64,000 bases of DNA from Novipirellula herctigrandis. GTDB taxonomy: Bacteria; Planctomycetota; Planctomycetia; Pirellulales; Pirellulaceae. The notes beneath the pieces are model-generated. The model saw only the letters and a list, made by a program, of their open reading frames with translations, searched no databases and was not told where the DNA came from. A program made the position numbers and the translations under genes. Below are positions 15,685-25,091 of this stretch, piece by piece (the stretch's first letter is position 1; every line of letters begins with the position of its first letter). The stretch covers positions 1,934,033 through 1,998,032 of the forward strand of contig SJPJ01000001.1 of the NCBI GenBank assembly GCA_007859835.1. The letters are read 5' to 3'.

Positions 15685-17279
15685 GCTTGGTTTAGACCTC
15701 GCGTAAACCAATTACCACCGGGAAGGCGAAGTAATGTTTTTGAAATGCGGTGCTGGCTGCCTAAACAGGTCACCAGATGCCGAAGGCATAGGACCGTTGC
15801 GACTAGCGTCGCTATGACGCCGGCACTGGCGCTGAGGGCTGGAGACAACCATCCATCGAGTAAAAAGACGATCGCAGCAACCGGTATCATCCATACTAGC
15901 AATTCAATGACTGCGTGGTTCCAACGAAATCGCGTCAAATAATGAGTCGTGACGAGCATGACAGTCGTAACGAACAAATAGAACAACGCAAAGGCGATCG
16001 CGACGGACGATAGACCAAAGTAATGAAGTCCAATCCAAATCCCCGAAAGGTGAAATAAATTGAAGATCGTTTCGGTGGTGGCAAATAGCTTGCCGCGGCC
16101 GAGTGCAAGCATCGAGTAGCCAAGAGGAAATGAAATTACTCGCCCCATGCAACCAACCACAAACCATTTTAGTAGGCCCGCCGCCGGTGCAAATTCCGTA
16201 GTATAAAACACCATAATGGCTAACGGTGCCATTGCCAGCGTTGCCAATAAACCGGGAAACGCCAACAGCAATCCAATCTCGGTTTGCTGATTGATCAAGC
16301 GGTTCATTTGGGCGGGATCGTGAGCCACCGCTGTTAACCGCGGATAGTAATCGGCACCCATCGCCTGCAGCACAAATTGCACGAACAGCCCTGAAAGTGC
16401 AAAAGCGGCGGTGTAGATACCGACCGCATGAAGGTCCAGCTCTTCTGCAATCCAAACTCGCGTCAGGTACGCGACCAGCATCGTTAATAGCCCGCTCCAA
16501 ACCAATGCCAGTCCAAGACCCAATAGTCCGTGGGCCTGTCGTAGACTCTCTCGCCAGGAGATGCTGGTTTTCTGCACCGGAACTCGGCGAGCAAAGTAGC
16601 TGGAAACGGCCAGGGTAATAGCGGCAATCGCCAGCAGTGCGGGAATGATGCCATCGATCCCCAGCCATGTGTAAAAACCAACTGCGACGAGGGTCGAGCC
16701 GATCGCTCCGACAATTCGCATCCTCGCCAAATCGCCGATCCGGCGTCTACCCTGGATGATCGCCGATTGTCCACCCGCAATGTTACCCATCAAAATGGTC
16801 AGGCCGAGCAACCGTATGGACCAAACGTAGTCGAGGGAACCGAACGTCATCTGGCTCAGGAAACCGGCAGCGAGATAGAGGATCAAGCATCCGAGCATTC
16901 CGGTGATCCAGCAAACGCGGCGGAGCGTCAAGATGGTTTCGGCGATTCGCCGCTCGTCGGCCGCTCCTGCGGCGGCAGCCACATCTCGCACGCCACTGGT
17001 TTGGATCCCCAGTCCGGCGATAGTTGCGGCCATTCCCGTGATCGACTGGAACATGCCAACCAGTCCGACCCCCGAGGGCCCGATCAGCATCGCCACCAAT
17101 TTGGTTCGAACCATTCCGATGACCATCGTGACCACCTGGGATCCACCGATGATGGAGGATGCCTTGAGGACTTGACCATAGCTGTTCGACTGGGATTTGC
17201 GGTCTGCTACATCGATTGAATTGCGAGTGTCTTGATCACTCTCCAACAGTTCGTTTTGTCGATTAATAGATTGAATCAA
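15681..17279 (-). CDS. Oligosaccharide flippase (Wzx / O-antigen translocase, MATE-like)
   Basis: A 532-residue membrane protein with about 12-14 transmembrane helices. LKASSIIGGSQVVTMVIGMVRTK and AMLIGPSGVGLVGMFQS near residues 38-80 match the polysaccharide translocase family (MVF/MATE superfamily), which flips undecaprenyl-linked repeat units across the inner membrane. The start appears to be TTG at 17279, overlapping the stop of the upstream acyltransferase gene; the first 36 residues are polar and not conserved. It is coupled by ATGA to the truncated glycosyltransferase downstream. With a Wzy-type protein and a BY-kinase in the locus this fits a Wzx/Wzy-dependent pathway. Confidence 0.9.
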   Translation of the reverse strand: MIQSINRQNELLESDQDTRNSIDVADRKSQSNSYGQVLKASSIIGGSQVVTMVIGMVRTKLVAMLIGPSGVGLVGMFQSITGMAATIAGLGIQTSGVRDVAAAAGAADERRIAETILTLRRVCWITGMLGCLILYLAAGFLSQMTFGSLDYVWSIRLLGLTILMGNIAGGQSAIIQGRRRIGDLARMRIVGAIGSTLVAVGFYTWLGIDGIIPALLAIAAITLAVSSYFARRVPVQKTSISWRESLRQAHGLLGLGLALVWSGLLTMLVAYLTRVWIAEELDLHAVGIYTAAFALSGLFVQFVLQAMGADYYPRLTAVAHDPAQMNRLINQQTEIGLLLAFPGLLATLAMAPLAIMVFYTTEFAPAAGLLKWFVVGCMGRVISFPLGYSMLALGRGKLFATTETIFNLFHLSGIWIGLHYFGLSSVAIAFALFYLFVTTVMLVTTHYLTRFRWNHAVIELLVWMIPVAAIVFLLDGWLSPALSASAGVIATLVATVLCLRHLVTCLGSQHRISKTLLRLPGGNWFTRGLNQA

Positions 17280-17950
17280 TGCGTCGCGTCCAAATCACGA
17301 GACCAAACAACCGGATGTCGAACCACCTTCGCTGGATTGCCTGCAACCAACGATTGCCGCCCAAAGGTTCCTCCCGACACAACCGATTTGCTTGCGACAA
17401 TGCTTCCACTACCGATGTCGCTACCCTTAAGTACTGTCGCCCCCTGAGCAATCCAGACGCCGTCGCCGATTTTTACAGGGATTGTATTCTGCTGGTTGTG
17501 GATTTGGTGCCAATCACAATCGGAAATGAAACAATCCCAAGCAATGATAGAATCTGAACCGATGGTCAAACTCTGATTCACCATAACTCGCGTATTACAC
17601 GTAATGCCACTACCTGACGATGTGTTACGTCCGCCGAAAGTCAAATTCGCATTTTTATTGACGTGCAAAAACACGCCGGGTCCCAAAATTAGGTCACCAT
17701 CAATCAAGAGTGTTGAGTTTTCCGCCATCGAAATATTCACCAAACCTCGATCCCCCAGATCTGACTGCAGATAGACGTTTCCGTTTAAAACAATCTGACT
17801 CGTGGGATGCCGACTCAAGTTCAGCGAGACACGATTCGATTTGTATACAAAACGCCCTACACCCGAAGTTGGCTTCGGTAGTCGTATGCTTCGAGCTGTT
17901 CGCAACACACGTTTTATCGTTCGGGAAAACAGACTAAACACTAGCCACAT
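17276..17950 (-). CDS. Hexapeptide-repeat acyltransferase
   Basis: 224 residues. A basic N-terminal segment (TIKRVLRTARSIRLPK) precedes a left-handed beta-helix with repeats such as LGPGVFLHVN and IAWDCFISDCDWHQI, and the C-terminal half IGDGVWIAQGATVLKGSDIG...VSGGTFGRQSLVAGNPAKVV is typical of sugar O-acetyltransferases, with GNPAK closing the active site. It overlaps the aminotransferase upstream by 17 bases and the flippase downstream. Probable role is acetylation of the repeat unit; substrate unknown. Confidence 0.85.
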   Translation of the reverse strand: MWLVFSLFSRTIKRVLRTARSIRLPKPTSGVGRFVYKSNRVSLNLSRHPTSQIVLNGNVYLQSDLGDRGLVNISMAENSTLLIDGDLILGPGVFLHVNKNANLTFGGRNTSSGSGITCNTRVMVNQSLTIGSDSIIAWDCFISDCDWHQIHNQQNTIPVKIGDGVWIAQGATVLKGSDIGSGSIVASKSVVSGGTFGRQSLVAGNPAKVVRHPVVWSRDLDATH

Positions 17951-19043
17951 TTCCTGTTTGAAATCGAATAACCGTATTCACAACCATCTCTTGGCCTATC
18001 GAATGAGGTCCAATCGGGAGGCTGAGGCAACGTTTGGAAATGTTCTCGGTGATTGGAAATTGATCGAACCCTAAGGCCTGATACGCCCCGGCGCGATGAC
18101 AGGGAATGGGATAGTGGATCACGGTTCCAATTCCCGAATCGGCCAAGTACTTTTGTAGCTCGTCGCGATGATCGGTCTGGATCACATACAAGTGCCAAAC
18201 TGGATTTGTATCGCTGCGGGGTTGGGGCAGTACTAAGTTGGCACATTCCGCAAGTTGGCGAGTGTACACAGCCGCCTGTTCGCGTCGTCGACCATTCCAC
18301 TGGTCCAGAACCGATAGTCGAACTCGCAAAAACGCTGCCTGCAATTCACCAAGCCGCGAATTGGTTCCCACGATTTCATGATGGTACTTTTGACGCGATC
18401 CGTAATTGCCGAGCATCCGAACGCGTTCGGCTATGGCGAGGTCGCTGGTGGTGACGGCACCGCCGTCGGCAAAGGCACCCAAATTTTTGCCTGGATAAAA
18501 ACTGTGCGCGGCCATGTGACCGAGCGAACCAACGCGGCGGCCTTTGTACGTCGCCCCTTGGGCCTGCGCGGCGTCTTCGATTACAACCAGGTCGTGTTCC
18601 GCTGCGATCTCCATGATCGGGTCCATCTGCGCGGGTTGACCGTACAAGTGAACTGGAATGATCGCCTTGGTCCGCGAAGTAATCACAGGAGTGATTCGAT
18701 TTGTATCGATGTTCAACGTGCTTGGATCCGGTTCAACGGGAACAATCGTCGCACCGACCGACGATACAGCCAACCACGTTGCGATGAAGGTATGCGCCGG
18801 GACAATGACTTCGTCGCCGGGGCCAACATCAGCGGCCAATAGTGCCAACTTGATCGCTTCGAGCCCATTGGCGACACCGACGCAGTGGTCCGCCCCGCAA
18901 TACTCGGCGTACTCCGATTCGAAGGCCTTGACTTCCGCTCCGAGCAGGTACCATCCGGAATCCATCACTCGGTGGTAAGCGGCATCGAATTGGTCCTTCA
19001 GTTCCAAATAGGCTGGTTTCAATTCAAGAAAGGGAACGTTCAT
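17934..19043 (-). CDS. DegT/DnrJ/EryC1-type sugar aminotransferase (FdtB/QdtB-like)
   Basis: About 369 residues. PLP enzyme of the DegT family: N-terminal VPFLELKPAYLELKDQF and CVGVANGLEAIKLAL, Asp in VIEDAAQAQGA, and the Schiff-base Lys in SFYPGKNLGAFADGG near residue 185. Its neighbours are a FdtA/QdtA-type 3,4-ketoisomerase directly upstream and a hexapeptide N-acetyltransferase, which points to amination at C3 of dTDP-3-keto-6-deoxyhexose. ATG 19043 is preferred to the TTG one codon before it. The gap to the ketoisomerase stop is three bases. Confidence 0.88.
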   Translation of the reverse strand: MNVPFLELKPAYLELKDQFDAAYHRVMDSGWYLLGAEVKAFESEYAEYCGADHCVGVANGLEAIKLALLAADVGPGDEVIVPAHTFIATWLAVSSVGATIVPVEPDPSTLNIDTNRITPVITSRTKAIIPVHLYGQPAQMDPIMEIAAEHDLVVIEDAAQAQGATYKGRRVGSLGHMAAHSFYPGKNLGAFADGGAVTTSDLAIAERVRMLGNYGSRQKYHHEIVGTNSRLGELQAAFLRVRLSVLDQWNGRRREQAAVYTRQLAECANLVLPQPRSDTNPVWHLYVIQTDHRDELQKYLADSGIGTVIHYPIPCHRAGAYQALGFDQFPITENISKRCLSLPIGPHSIGQEMVVNTVIRFQTGNVASV

Positions 19044-19046
19044 CAA

Positions 19047-19454
19047 TTATGCTTTGAGCGCTTTGAGATAGTCTTGATAGTCGCGGTAATAATCCGACTC
19101 GTCGTAACGGTTCGAGGCCAACACCATACAGACGCTACCCGAAGAGAAGTTATCCATTTCTCGCCAGATCATAGGACAAACGTAAAGTCCATTGTATGAA
19201 CGGTTCAAATGGATCCGCTTCTTATCACGACCATCGTCTAGCACGATATCGAAGCTTCCCGACATCGCGATGATTAATTGGCTCAGTTGTCTATGAGCGT
19301 GCCCACCACGTTCGGCGCCACCGGGTACGTCGTACAGGTAGTACACACGCTCGATCGAAAACGGAATGTGATTTCCGCCCTCGACGAAGGTCAGGTTGCC
19401 ACGATGGTCAGTGATCTTGGGGAGATCAATAAGTTTACAATCTGCAATCGACAT
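19047..19454 (-). CDS. dTDP-4-keto-6-deoxyglucose 3,4-ketoisomerase (FdtA/QdtA-like cupin)
   Basis: 135 residues, a single cupin domain of the FdtA/WxcM family: KITDHRGNLTFVEGG at the N-terminus, VYYLYDVPGGAERGGHAH with the catalytic histidines near residues 50-54, and GLYVCPMIWREMDNFSSGSV. The enzyme moves the keto group of dTDP-4-keto-6-deoxyglucose to C3. FdtA gives the galacto and QdtA the gluco product; the two cannot be told apart by eye. It lies between the acetyltransferase and aminotransferase genes, the order seen in Fuc3NAc and Qui3NAc clusters. Confidence 0.88.
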   Translation of the reverse strand: MSIADCKLIDLPKITDHRGNLTFVEGGNHIPFSIERVYYLYDVPGGAERGGHAHRQLSQLIIAMSGSFDIVLDDGRDKKRIHLNRSYNGLYVCPMIWREMDNFSSGSVCMVLASNRYDESDYYRDYQDYLKALKA

Positions 19455-19469
19455 GGTTCAGTTTTCGTC

Positions 19470-19925
19470 TTAGTTCAATGACCGTACATGCTTCGCCGGA
19501 TTGCCGAATACGAGCGAATGATCCGATACATTTTTTGTCACTACACTGCCAGCGCCAACCATTGCCCCTGCGCCAACGGTAATTCCGGGCAGCAGAACTG
19601 AGCCCGCGCCAATGGACGCACCTTTCTTGATGGTCGTGCGAGCAAATTCAGCCGGGTATTGTTGACTGCGTGGATATAGATCGTTGGTGAAGGTCACATT
19701 CGGGCCGATGAAAACGTCGTCTTCGATCCTGACCCCGTCCCACAATTGGACGCCACATTTGATTGTCACACGGTCACCAACAATCACGTCCTTTTCGATG
19801 AAGCAGTGCGAACACAGGTTACAGTCTTCACCAATCTTCGCACCTGGTAAGACGACGACATACTGCCAAATGCGTGTTCCTTTGCCAATTTTATCGGACT
19901 GTATATCAGCAGTGGGATGGATCAT
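19470..19925 (-). CDS. Hexapeptide N-acetyltransferase (FdtC/QdtC/WlbB-like)
   Basis: 151 residues of left-handed beta-helix almost end to end: [60 protein letters not shown] and the closing [20 protein letters not shown] is the active-site region of this sugar N-acetyltransferase group. In this context it should acetylate the 3-amino group made by the aminotransferase, giving dTDP-Fuc3NAc or dTDP-Qui3NAc. It is followed 15 bases later by the ketoisomerase gene. Upstream, 19930-19955 is heptamer satellite. Confidence 0.88.
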   Translation of the reverse strand: MIHPTADIQSDKIGKGTRIWQYVVVLPGAKIGEDCNLCSHCFIEKDVIVGDRVTIKCGVQLWDGVRIEDDVFIGPNVTFTNDLYPRSQQYPAEFARTTIKKGASIGAGSVLLPGITVGAGAMVGAGSVVTKNVSDHSLVFGNPAKHVRSLN

Positions 19926-20008
19926 GGGAGGGAAGTTTTCAGTTGACAGTTGGCAGTGTGAAGGTTGTCGATTTTATGCGGATTGGCGAAATAACGATCA
20001 GATACTGA

Positions 20009-20052
20009 CGCGATAGCGTGCGGTATCCGGCAACGAACCGTACGCTATCGCG
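20009..20052. repeat. Hairpin with 16-base arms (REP-variant or terminator-like)
   Basis: CGCGATAGCGTGCGGT at 20009-20024 pairs with ACCGTACGCTATCGCG at 20037-20052 with one mismatch and a 12-base loop. It lies between rmlA and the acetyltransferase gene and is flanked by words that resemble the REP-like family (GGCGGCTGGTTAAAT). There is no T-run, so it is not a clear terminator. Confidence 0.75.
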
Positions 20053-20092
20053 AGGCGGCTGGTTAAATCGAAAAGCCACTGCGTGGTTTCTA

Positions 20093-20965
20093 CTAGGTGA
20101 GAAGGAGCTGAGCTAGGTAGTCGCCGTAGCCGGTTTTCTTCATTTGCTCTGATCGCCGCTGCAACTCCTCGGCGGACAACCAACCTTGCGTAAACCCGAT
20201 TTCTTCCAAACAGGCGACTTTGAACCCCTGATGATGCTCGATCGTTTTGACGAACATTGATGCTTCTAGCAGGCTGTCATGCGTCCCCGTGTCGAGCCAC
20301 GTGTGACCGCGGCCGAGCTTTTCGACGCTGAGTTGCCCCGATTCCAAGTATTGCCGATTGACACAGGTGATTTCAAGCTCGCCACGTGGCGACGGCTTGA
20401 TCGATTTGGCGATTTCAACGACTTGGTTGTCGTAAAAGTAGAGCCCCGTAACCGCGAATCGCGATTTAGGACGTGTTGGTTTCTCTTCGATGGAAATCGC
20501 TTTGCCACGGGCATCAAATTCGACGATCCCGTAACGCTCGGGGTCGTGGACTTCGTAACCGAATACGGTCGCACCCGTGGTTTGCTGGGCTGCGGTCTTT
20601 AGTTTTGGCGAAAACCCTTGCCCGTAAAAAATATTGTCGCCGAGCACCAACGTCACGGTATCATCGCCGATAAACTCTTCACCGATCAGAAACGCTTGAG
20701 CCAATCCATCGGGCCGCGGTTGTTCGGCATAAGTCAATTGGATCCCGAAATCCTCGCCACTGCCGAGCAGTTTTCGGTACATCGGCAAGTCATCCGGCGT
20801 TGAAATCACCAAGATCTCTCGGATTCCCGCCAACATCAGTACCGACAGCGGGTAATAGATCATCGGCTTGTCGTAGATCGGCAGCAATTGCTTGCTGATC
20901 GCCCGAGTCACCGGATGCAATCGACTGCCCGATCCACCAGCTAATACGATTCCTTTTCGAGTCAT
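20093..20965 (-). CDS. rmlA: Glucose-1-phosphate thymidylyltransferase
   Basis: 290 residues, the usual RmlA length. [21 protein letters not shown] at the N-terminus is the nucleotide-binding loop; [13 protein letters not shown] holds the metal-binding Asp, [19 protein letters not shown] is the C-terminal signature, and [18 protein letters not shown] is also characteristic. It makes dTDP-glucose from glucose-1-phosphate and dTTP, the first step towards the dTDP-deoxyhexose made by the genes downstream. RmlB, the next enzyme, is not in the window. A 167-base gap with a hairpin follows the stop. Confidence 0.95.
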   Translation of the reverse strand: MTRKGIVLAGGSGSRLHPVTRAISKQLLPIYDKPMIYYPLSVLMLAGIREILVISTPDDLPMYRKLLGSGEDFGIQLTYAEQPRPDGLAQAFLIGEEFIGDDTVTLVLGDNIFYGQGFSPKLKTAAQQTTGATVFGYEVHDPERYGIVEFDARGKAISIEEKPTRPKSRFAVTGLYFYDNQVVEIAKSIKPSPRGELEITCVNRQYLESGQLSVEKLGRGHTWLDTGTHDSLLEASMFVKTIEHHQGFKVACLEEIGFTQGWLSAEELQRRSEQMKKTGYGDYLAQLLLT

Positions 20966-21424
20966 GGAAGTTTGAGTGTTCAGTTTTCAGATGGCGGGAA
21001 GAAGAGTGGTCAGGGCCCACTTCACGGGAGTAATCAGTTGGCCGTTTTCAGTGGGCAGAAGAATAAAATTGCCACGGCCCGGGAATAGAGGATGATTTTC
21101 GCCGACGACCGCACCGCCTTCGCTTGGCGCAGACTTCGTCCACGTGGGTGGCATGGCACCCATATTTGGAAGTGGTTGAGTTGTGGCTTGGTTTGTCAGG
21201 AAATTTGGATGTGACTTCAAAAAACCGTCGAGGCAATATGGGTCGGCTCACTCAAATCGTCAAGGGAGCTGCCTGTACACATGTGCGTGCTGGCAATCCG
21301 TCTTCCGCCTGATTAATTGAAGATTAAGGTAGTACAGTTCATGTGCACCGGAGTTTCTAGTCTGACCACGAGAGAATACGCCGGAATGCTTTCAACGTGA
21401 GCGGTTTTGCGGATTGGGAGGAAG
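20966..21424. other. Intergenic region without a recognisable gene
   Basis: About 460 bases. Short heptamer words (GTTCAGTTTTCAG near 20975, TTCAGTGGGCAG near 21047) occur at its left part. Nothing coding is supported on either strand. Confidence 0.5.
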
Positions 21425-21534
21425 GGGGGAAAGAGTTGGCAGGGGGAAGAGTTGGCAGTTGGCAGTTGGCAGTGGGCAGTAGGCAGTGGGCAGGAAAACT
21501 GAAAACTGAAAACTGCCAACTCTCTTCCTCCCCC

Positions 21535-21600
21535 ATGCTTGACGAATTACTTTTACAAAATCATTGCGGTTACGCCCCTTGTTGACGGTGGGCGTCCGAG
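21535..21600 (+). pseudogene. Relic 1 of an O-antigen ligase gene 5-prime end
   Basis: ATGCTTGACGAAT followed by ACTTTTACAAAATCAT matches the first 60 bases of the ligase gene at 558-2003 (read on its own strand) with one inserted T and several substitutions. The insert shifts the frame after four codons. The sequence then passes into a REP-like arm. Confidence 0.8.
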
Positions 21601-21697
21601 GAATTTGCGCAGCGGAACCGGACGCTAGCGCGTGCCGGCTGATGGGGCCTCTTCCTGACGACTGCCAACTGAAGACTGCCCACTCTCTTCCTCCTCC

Positions 21698-21763
21698 ATG
21701 CTTGACGAATTACTTTTACAAAATCATTGCGGTTACGCCCCTTGTTGACGGTGGGCGTCCGAG
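21698..21763 (+). pseudogene. Relic 2 of an O-antigen ligase gene 5-prime end
   Basis: Almost identical to relic 1, with the same inserted T, so it arose by duplication after decay had begun. Confidence 0.8.
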
Positions 21764-21898
21764 GGATTTAAGCAGCGGAACCGGACGCTAGCGCGTGCCG
21801 GCTGATGGGGCTTCTTCCTGACGACTGCCAACTGATGCCTGCCAACTTCTTTGAACTGACGACTGAAAACTGACGACTGCCCACTCTCTTCCTCCTCC

Positions 21899-21964
21899 AT
21901 GCTTGACGAATTACTTTTACAAAATCATTGCGGTTACGCCCCTTGTTGACGGTGGGCGTCCGAG
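21899..21964 (+). pseudogene. Relic 3 of an O-antigen ligase gene 5-prime end
   Basis: Same as relics 1 and 2, including the inserted T and the flanking CTCTTCCTCCTCC. It lies about 140 bases from the stop of the large Wzy-like gene. Confidence 0.8.
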
Positions 21965-22102
21965 GAATTTGCGCAGCGGAACCGGACGCTAGCGCGTGCC
22001 GGCTGATGGGGCCTCTTCCTGACGACTGCCAACTGATGCCTGCCAACTTCTTTGAACTGACGACTGACGACTGCCAACTGCCACCCGCCTCCCGCCTCCC
22101 GC

Positions 22103-24685
22103 TTACTCTTCCTCCAATTCCTTTTTCAACTCCCTTTCGGCGGGGCTGATGGGAATTTGGAGTAGCTTTAGGGCTCGGGCGCGGACGATCGGGTCTTGTT
22201 GGTCAGCGGGGAGTTGGTTCTGTAGTCTCGCGGCATTGAGTAGCAATTGCCGGTGGTTCGATGCGTGGTTATCGTCCGAGCCGATCTCGTCGGGTAAAAC
22301 TTGGCTGAGCCGAATCGCGCCTTCGGTTTTCGACAATTGCTGAAAGACCTTTGGCAAACGCTTAGCGTCGACCAACAACAACTGCTTCCACGCTTGGGCG
22401 GCAGTTTCCTTTTCCCCCATCTGCCACGCTGTTGCGGCAATCCCGGCAAGAATGTCGCCATTGCGACAGCGCAGACGGCTCAATTGCTCCAAAATCGCTG
22501 GCGTCCGCGAGCGGTATCCCTCGGAAAAATCGAGCTGGGCCAAGTTCCAAAGTGCGGTTTCCGACAACGGGCAACGTTGTAATGTTTGTCGGGATAAATC
22601 GGTGATCCGTCGTAACCGGGGGTCGTCACTGAGCGGCGGATCGCCTAGCAAAGACTCGTTGACGCGGATCAGCTCCAAGCTTGTCCGGCGTACCGCTTCG
22701 GCGGCCGATATCGGCTGATCGTCCAAGAGCCTTCCTATACGTTCGATACGAAACAATCGCCTTTGAACGAGACATTGCTGGATCAATAGCGGATCGCAGA
22801 GGCGGGCTTGATCGATGGCTCGATCGACTCGTTGTTCGAGTTCCAATAGCGTCGGATAATCGAGTGCATCATCAGCAAGTTGTAATTTGCAATTGCGAAC
22901 GACAGCGTAGGCCATGGCTTCCCGGCGCGTTTGATGCTGTGCCCAGGCAAGCATGCCTAGGAAAACCACCGCGACCGCAATTCGCCCGCTCCAGTATCGA
23001 AAGGGGGCTGGAATCGCTGCGAAACGCTCGATCCACGCACGGACGACTTGTTGAATCCTCGATGCGTGACTCATTCGGTCGACGTGATCGCTATGGTCTA
23101 TACGGGGCTTCGGAAAAGCGTGGGGCATTTGTGCGGCAAGGGATTGTGCAGCTTGCGTTTTTGCCGCTCGGGCATGAATGGCGGCGGCGAGCAGGGTGGC
23201 GGCCAGCGCGATCGAGGATGCGGTCAACGCAAAGTCGAAGGTTTGCGAAATGCCTATCGCAGCGATGGCAAAGACGCCGGCGATGGCGAGCCCTCGGTTG
23301 GCGGGGTCGGACGCTTCGAGCAACCGGCGGAGGGCGACCATCGCCGAAAAGAGAGCCACCAACATCGCGCCCGCAATCGGCAAGCCTCCTTCGGTAAACC
23401 ATTCGACCCATTGGTTGTCGGCGTTCAGAAACCAATTCGGGCCACCGGTTTGTTGGAACGGCAAATAGGTATACTGGTAGGCCCCCATACCGCCGCCGAG
23501 TGGCAATGATGACGTGGCGGCTCGCAATCCGTCGGGCCAATGCCGCAGCCTCGCATTATCGCGTGTGATCGATTCGCTGGTTTCCAAAAATCGCTCTAGC
23601 GAGGTGGCTTCGATGCCCGTTTTGCCTAGTGTCATCAACGCCATCAAACCGACGCCGACGGACGCGACCAGGAACAATGGCAATTTCTGTGTCGAAACGG
23701 CACAAATTGCGCAGGCAATCGTTCCTGCGACCAACCCCATCAAGGCTCCTCGCGAACCACAAGCCAAAATCGCGGAGACAATGAATACGATCCCGAACGA
23801 AATCAATAGGGAGGGCCTATCAAGCAGGATCGCTCGGACTCGGTCAACGATCAGCCGTCGAAAGCTGCCGTGAAATCCCCGTTGGCGTTTACGTGGGTAA
23901 TCCCAACGGCCGTGGAGTCGGGCAGACAACAATCCGATGGCTGCGGCGAGTCCGAGATTGAGCATCGCACCTGCATTGGCGCGATTCACGAAGGGACCGA
24001 ATGGGCGGCCAATTCGGGTGACGCCGAACAGGTTAACGCCGGGGGAGACCGCTTGTTGGTAGTAGCCGGCCGCGGCGTGTAACAGGCCCGTCAACGCGAG
24101 TCCAATCATCATCGCGATCACAAAATGGCGATTCGTCATCAAGCGGCCACCGACGAAAGCAAAAGCAGCCAATATGATCGCTCGCGAGGTGAAATTGTTC
24201 GTCAGCCAGGGAGAAACCGATACGGTAAAACGATCCGGAGCAGCAATACCGAGTGCCTTGGGAAGCCAATGTTGGAAAACATCGGCTGATGCGGGCGATA
24301 GCCAACGGACGACCGAGGCATCGAGTGACAATGTTTGCAGCAATGAGACTGCGGCAAAGACCAAAATGAGAATCAGCGGGGTCCAATGCATCAGCCTCTC
24401 CAAGGATGACTGAAACATGAACGAAATCGCCCCCATCGGAGGGCTTAGCGGGCTATCCGCATGGCGGTGTGAGACGTCGTTGTCAGCCCCATGAATCGTT
24501 GTGTCCCATTTCGGGTGATCTTCGGAGTGACCGACGGTGACAAGGATTACAAACAGGATTGCCAGCACGCTGAGCAACCAATGGGACCAAGGCAAAAAGC
24601 CGCCACAGTCAAATGCAATCAGCCCTGGTACAGCGACAAGCAGAAGCGTCGTGACCACATGGATGGTGTGCCGAAAAAACGCCAA
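22103..24685 (-). CDS. Large O-antigen ligase/Wzy family membrane protein with a C-terminal helical domain
   Basis: 860 residues. The first 500 contain about 12 hydrophobic segments with a Wzy_C-like region (TSSLPLGGGMGAYQYTYLPF, then WFLNADNQWVEWFTEGGLPI near residue 430), in which an N-D/N-x-W-x-E pattern replaces the usual HN-x6-E. After a further membrane segment near residue 580 a soluble, Leu/Gln/Arg-rich helical region of about 250 residues follows, perhaps TPR-like, probably periplasmic. Such two-part proteins polymerise or ligate exported glycans. The stop is seven bases from the start of the composite repeat. It follows the BY-kinase gene after an 830-base gap. Confidence 0.82.
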   Translation of the reverse strand: MAFFRHTIHVVTTLLLVAVPGLIAFDCGGFLPWSHWLLSVLAILFVILVTVGHSEDHPKWDTTIHGADNDVSHRHADSPLSPPMGAISFMFQSSLERLMHWTPLILILVFAAVSLLQTLSLDASVVRWLSPASADVFQHWLPKALGIAAPDRFTVSVSPWLTNNFTSRAIILAAFAFVGGRLMTNRHFVIAMMIGLALTGLLHAAAGYYQQAVSPGVNLFGVTRIGRPFGPFVNRANAGAMLNLGLAAAIGLLSARLHGRWDYPRKRQRGFHGSFRRLIVDRVRAILLDRPSLLISFGIVFIVSAILACGSRGALMGLVAGTIACAICAVSTQKLPLFLVASVGVGLMALMTLGKTGIEATSLERFLETSESITRDNARLRHWPDGLRAATSSLPLGGGMGAYQYTYLPFQQTGGPNWFLNADNQWVEWFTEGGLPIAGAMLVALFSAMVALRRLLEASDPANRGLAIAGVFAIAAIGISQTFDFALTASSIALAATLLAAAIHARAAKTQAAQSLAAQMPHAFPKPRIDHSDHVDRMSHASRIQQVVRAWIERFAAIPAPFRYWSGRIAVAVVFLGMLAWAQHQTRREAMAYAVVRNCKLQLADDALDYPTLLELEQRVDRAIDQARLCDPLLIQQCLVQRRLFRIERIGRLLDDQPISAAEAVRRTSLELIRVNESLLGDPPLSDDPRLRRITDLSRQTLQRCPLSETALWNLAQLDFSEGYRSRTPAILEQLSRLRCRNGDILAGIAATAWQMGEKETAAQAWKQLLLVDAKRLPKVFQQLSKTEGAIRLSQVLPDEIGSDDNHASNHRQLLLNAARLQNQLPADQQDPIVRARALKLLQIPISPAERELKKELEEE

Positions 24686-25091
24686 TGAGATGTCTGCCTA
24701 ACAAAAGAACGAGCTTGATGAGTGAAAACAATACGGACATGCGTATTTGTAAAACATGTAATCGAATTATCATTTTTAGCATAAACAGAAACGCGGCAAT
24801 CCGCCAGAGTTTTTGAAAAGCATTCGCTAATGTTCACCAGCATTTCTCGGGAACATCAACCGGATTATTCATGACGTATCGTTGGAGTTCAGCCTTCACA
24901 GAACGCCCGTCTTATGCCGGATGCCGAGATATCCTCGGCTGTGGCCGGGAGGCCACGAATCAGAAACAAAAGTCCAGCAAAGGCCGGAGGCCGACATAGT
25001 CGCGATTGGGCGAGGGACTCGTTGCCTCGTCCACGACGGGGAACCCAAACTTTGGATCTGCACGGAGCAATAGTGCTTCAACCACATTTGA
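24686..25091. other. Intergenic region, left part of an 830-base gap
   Basis: Separates the BY-kinase from the Wzy-like gene. The part 24920-25060 contains short GGCCGG-AGGCC-type inverted words (GGCCGGGAGGCC, GGCCGGAGGCC) that may be another dispersed repeat. No supported gene. Confidence 0.5.

Larger units (their letters stand above)
21425..22095. repeat. Large composite repeat: satellite, triplicated ligase relic and REP-like arms
   Basis: Begins with purine-rich heptamers (GAGTTGGCAG repeats, 21430-21530). Then a unit of about 160-200 bases occurs three times: CTCTTCCTCCTCC, a decayed ligase 5-prime end starting ATGCTTGACGAATTACTTTT, a REP-like arm (GGACGCTAGCGCGTGCC) and a heptamer tract (CTGACGACTGCCAACTG). 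The ATGs are at 21535, 21698 and 21899, giving periods of 163 and 201 bases; the longer third spacing is due to extra heptamers. Confidence 0.9.

Noticed and set aside
20009-20052. Rho-independent terminator after rmlA
   Set aside because: Strong stem but no T-run on either strand; kept as a repeat/hairpin instead.
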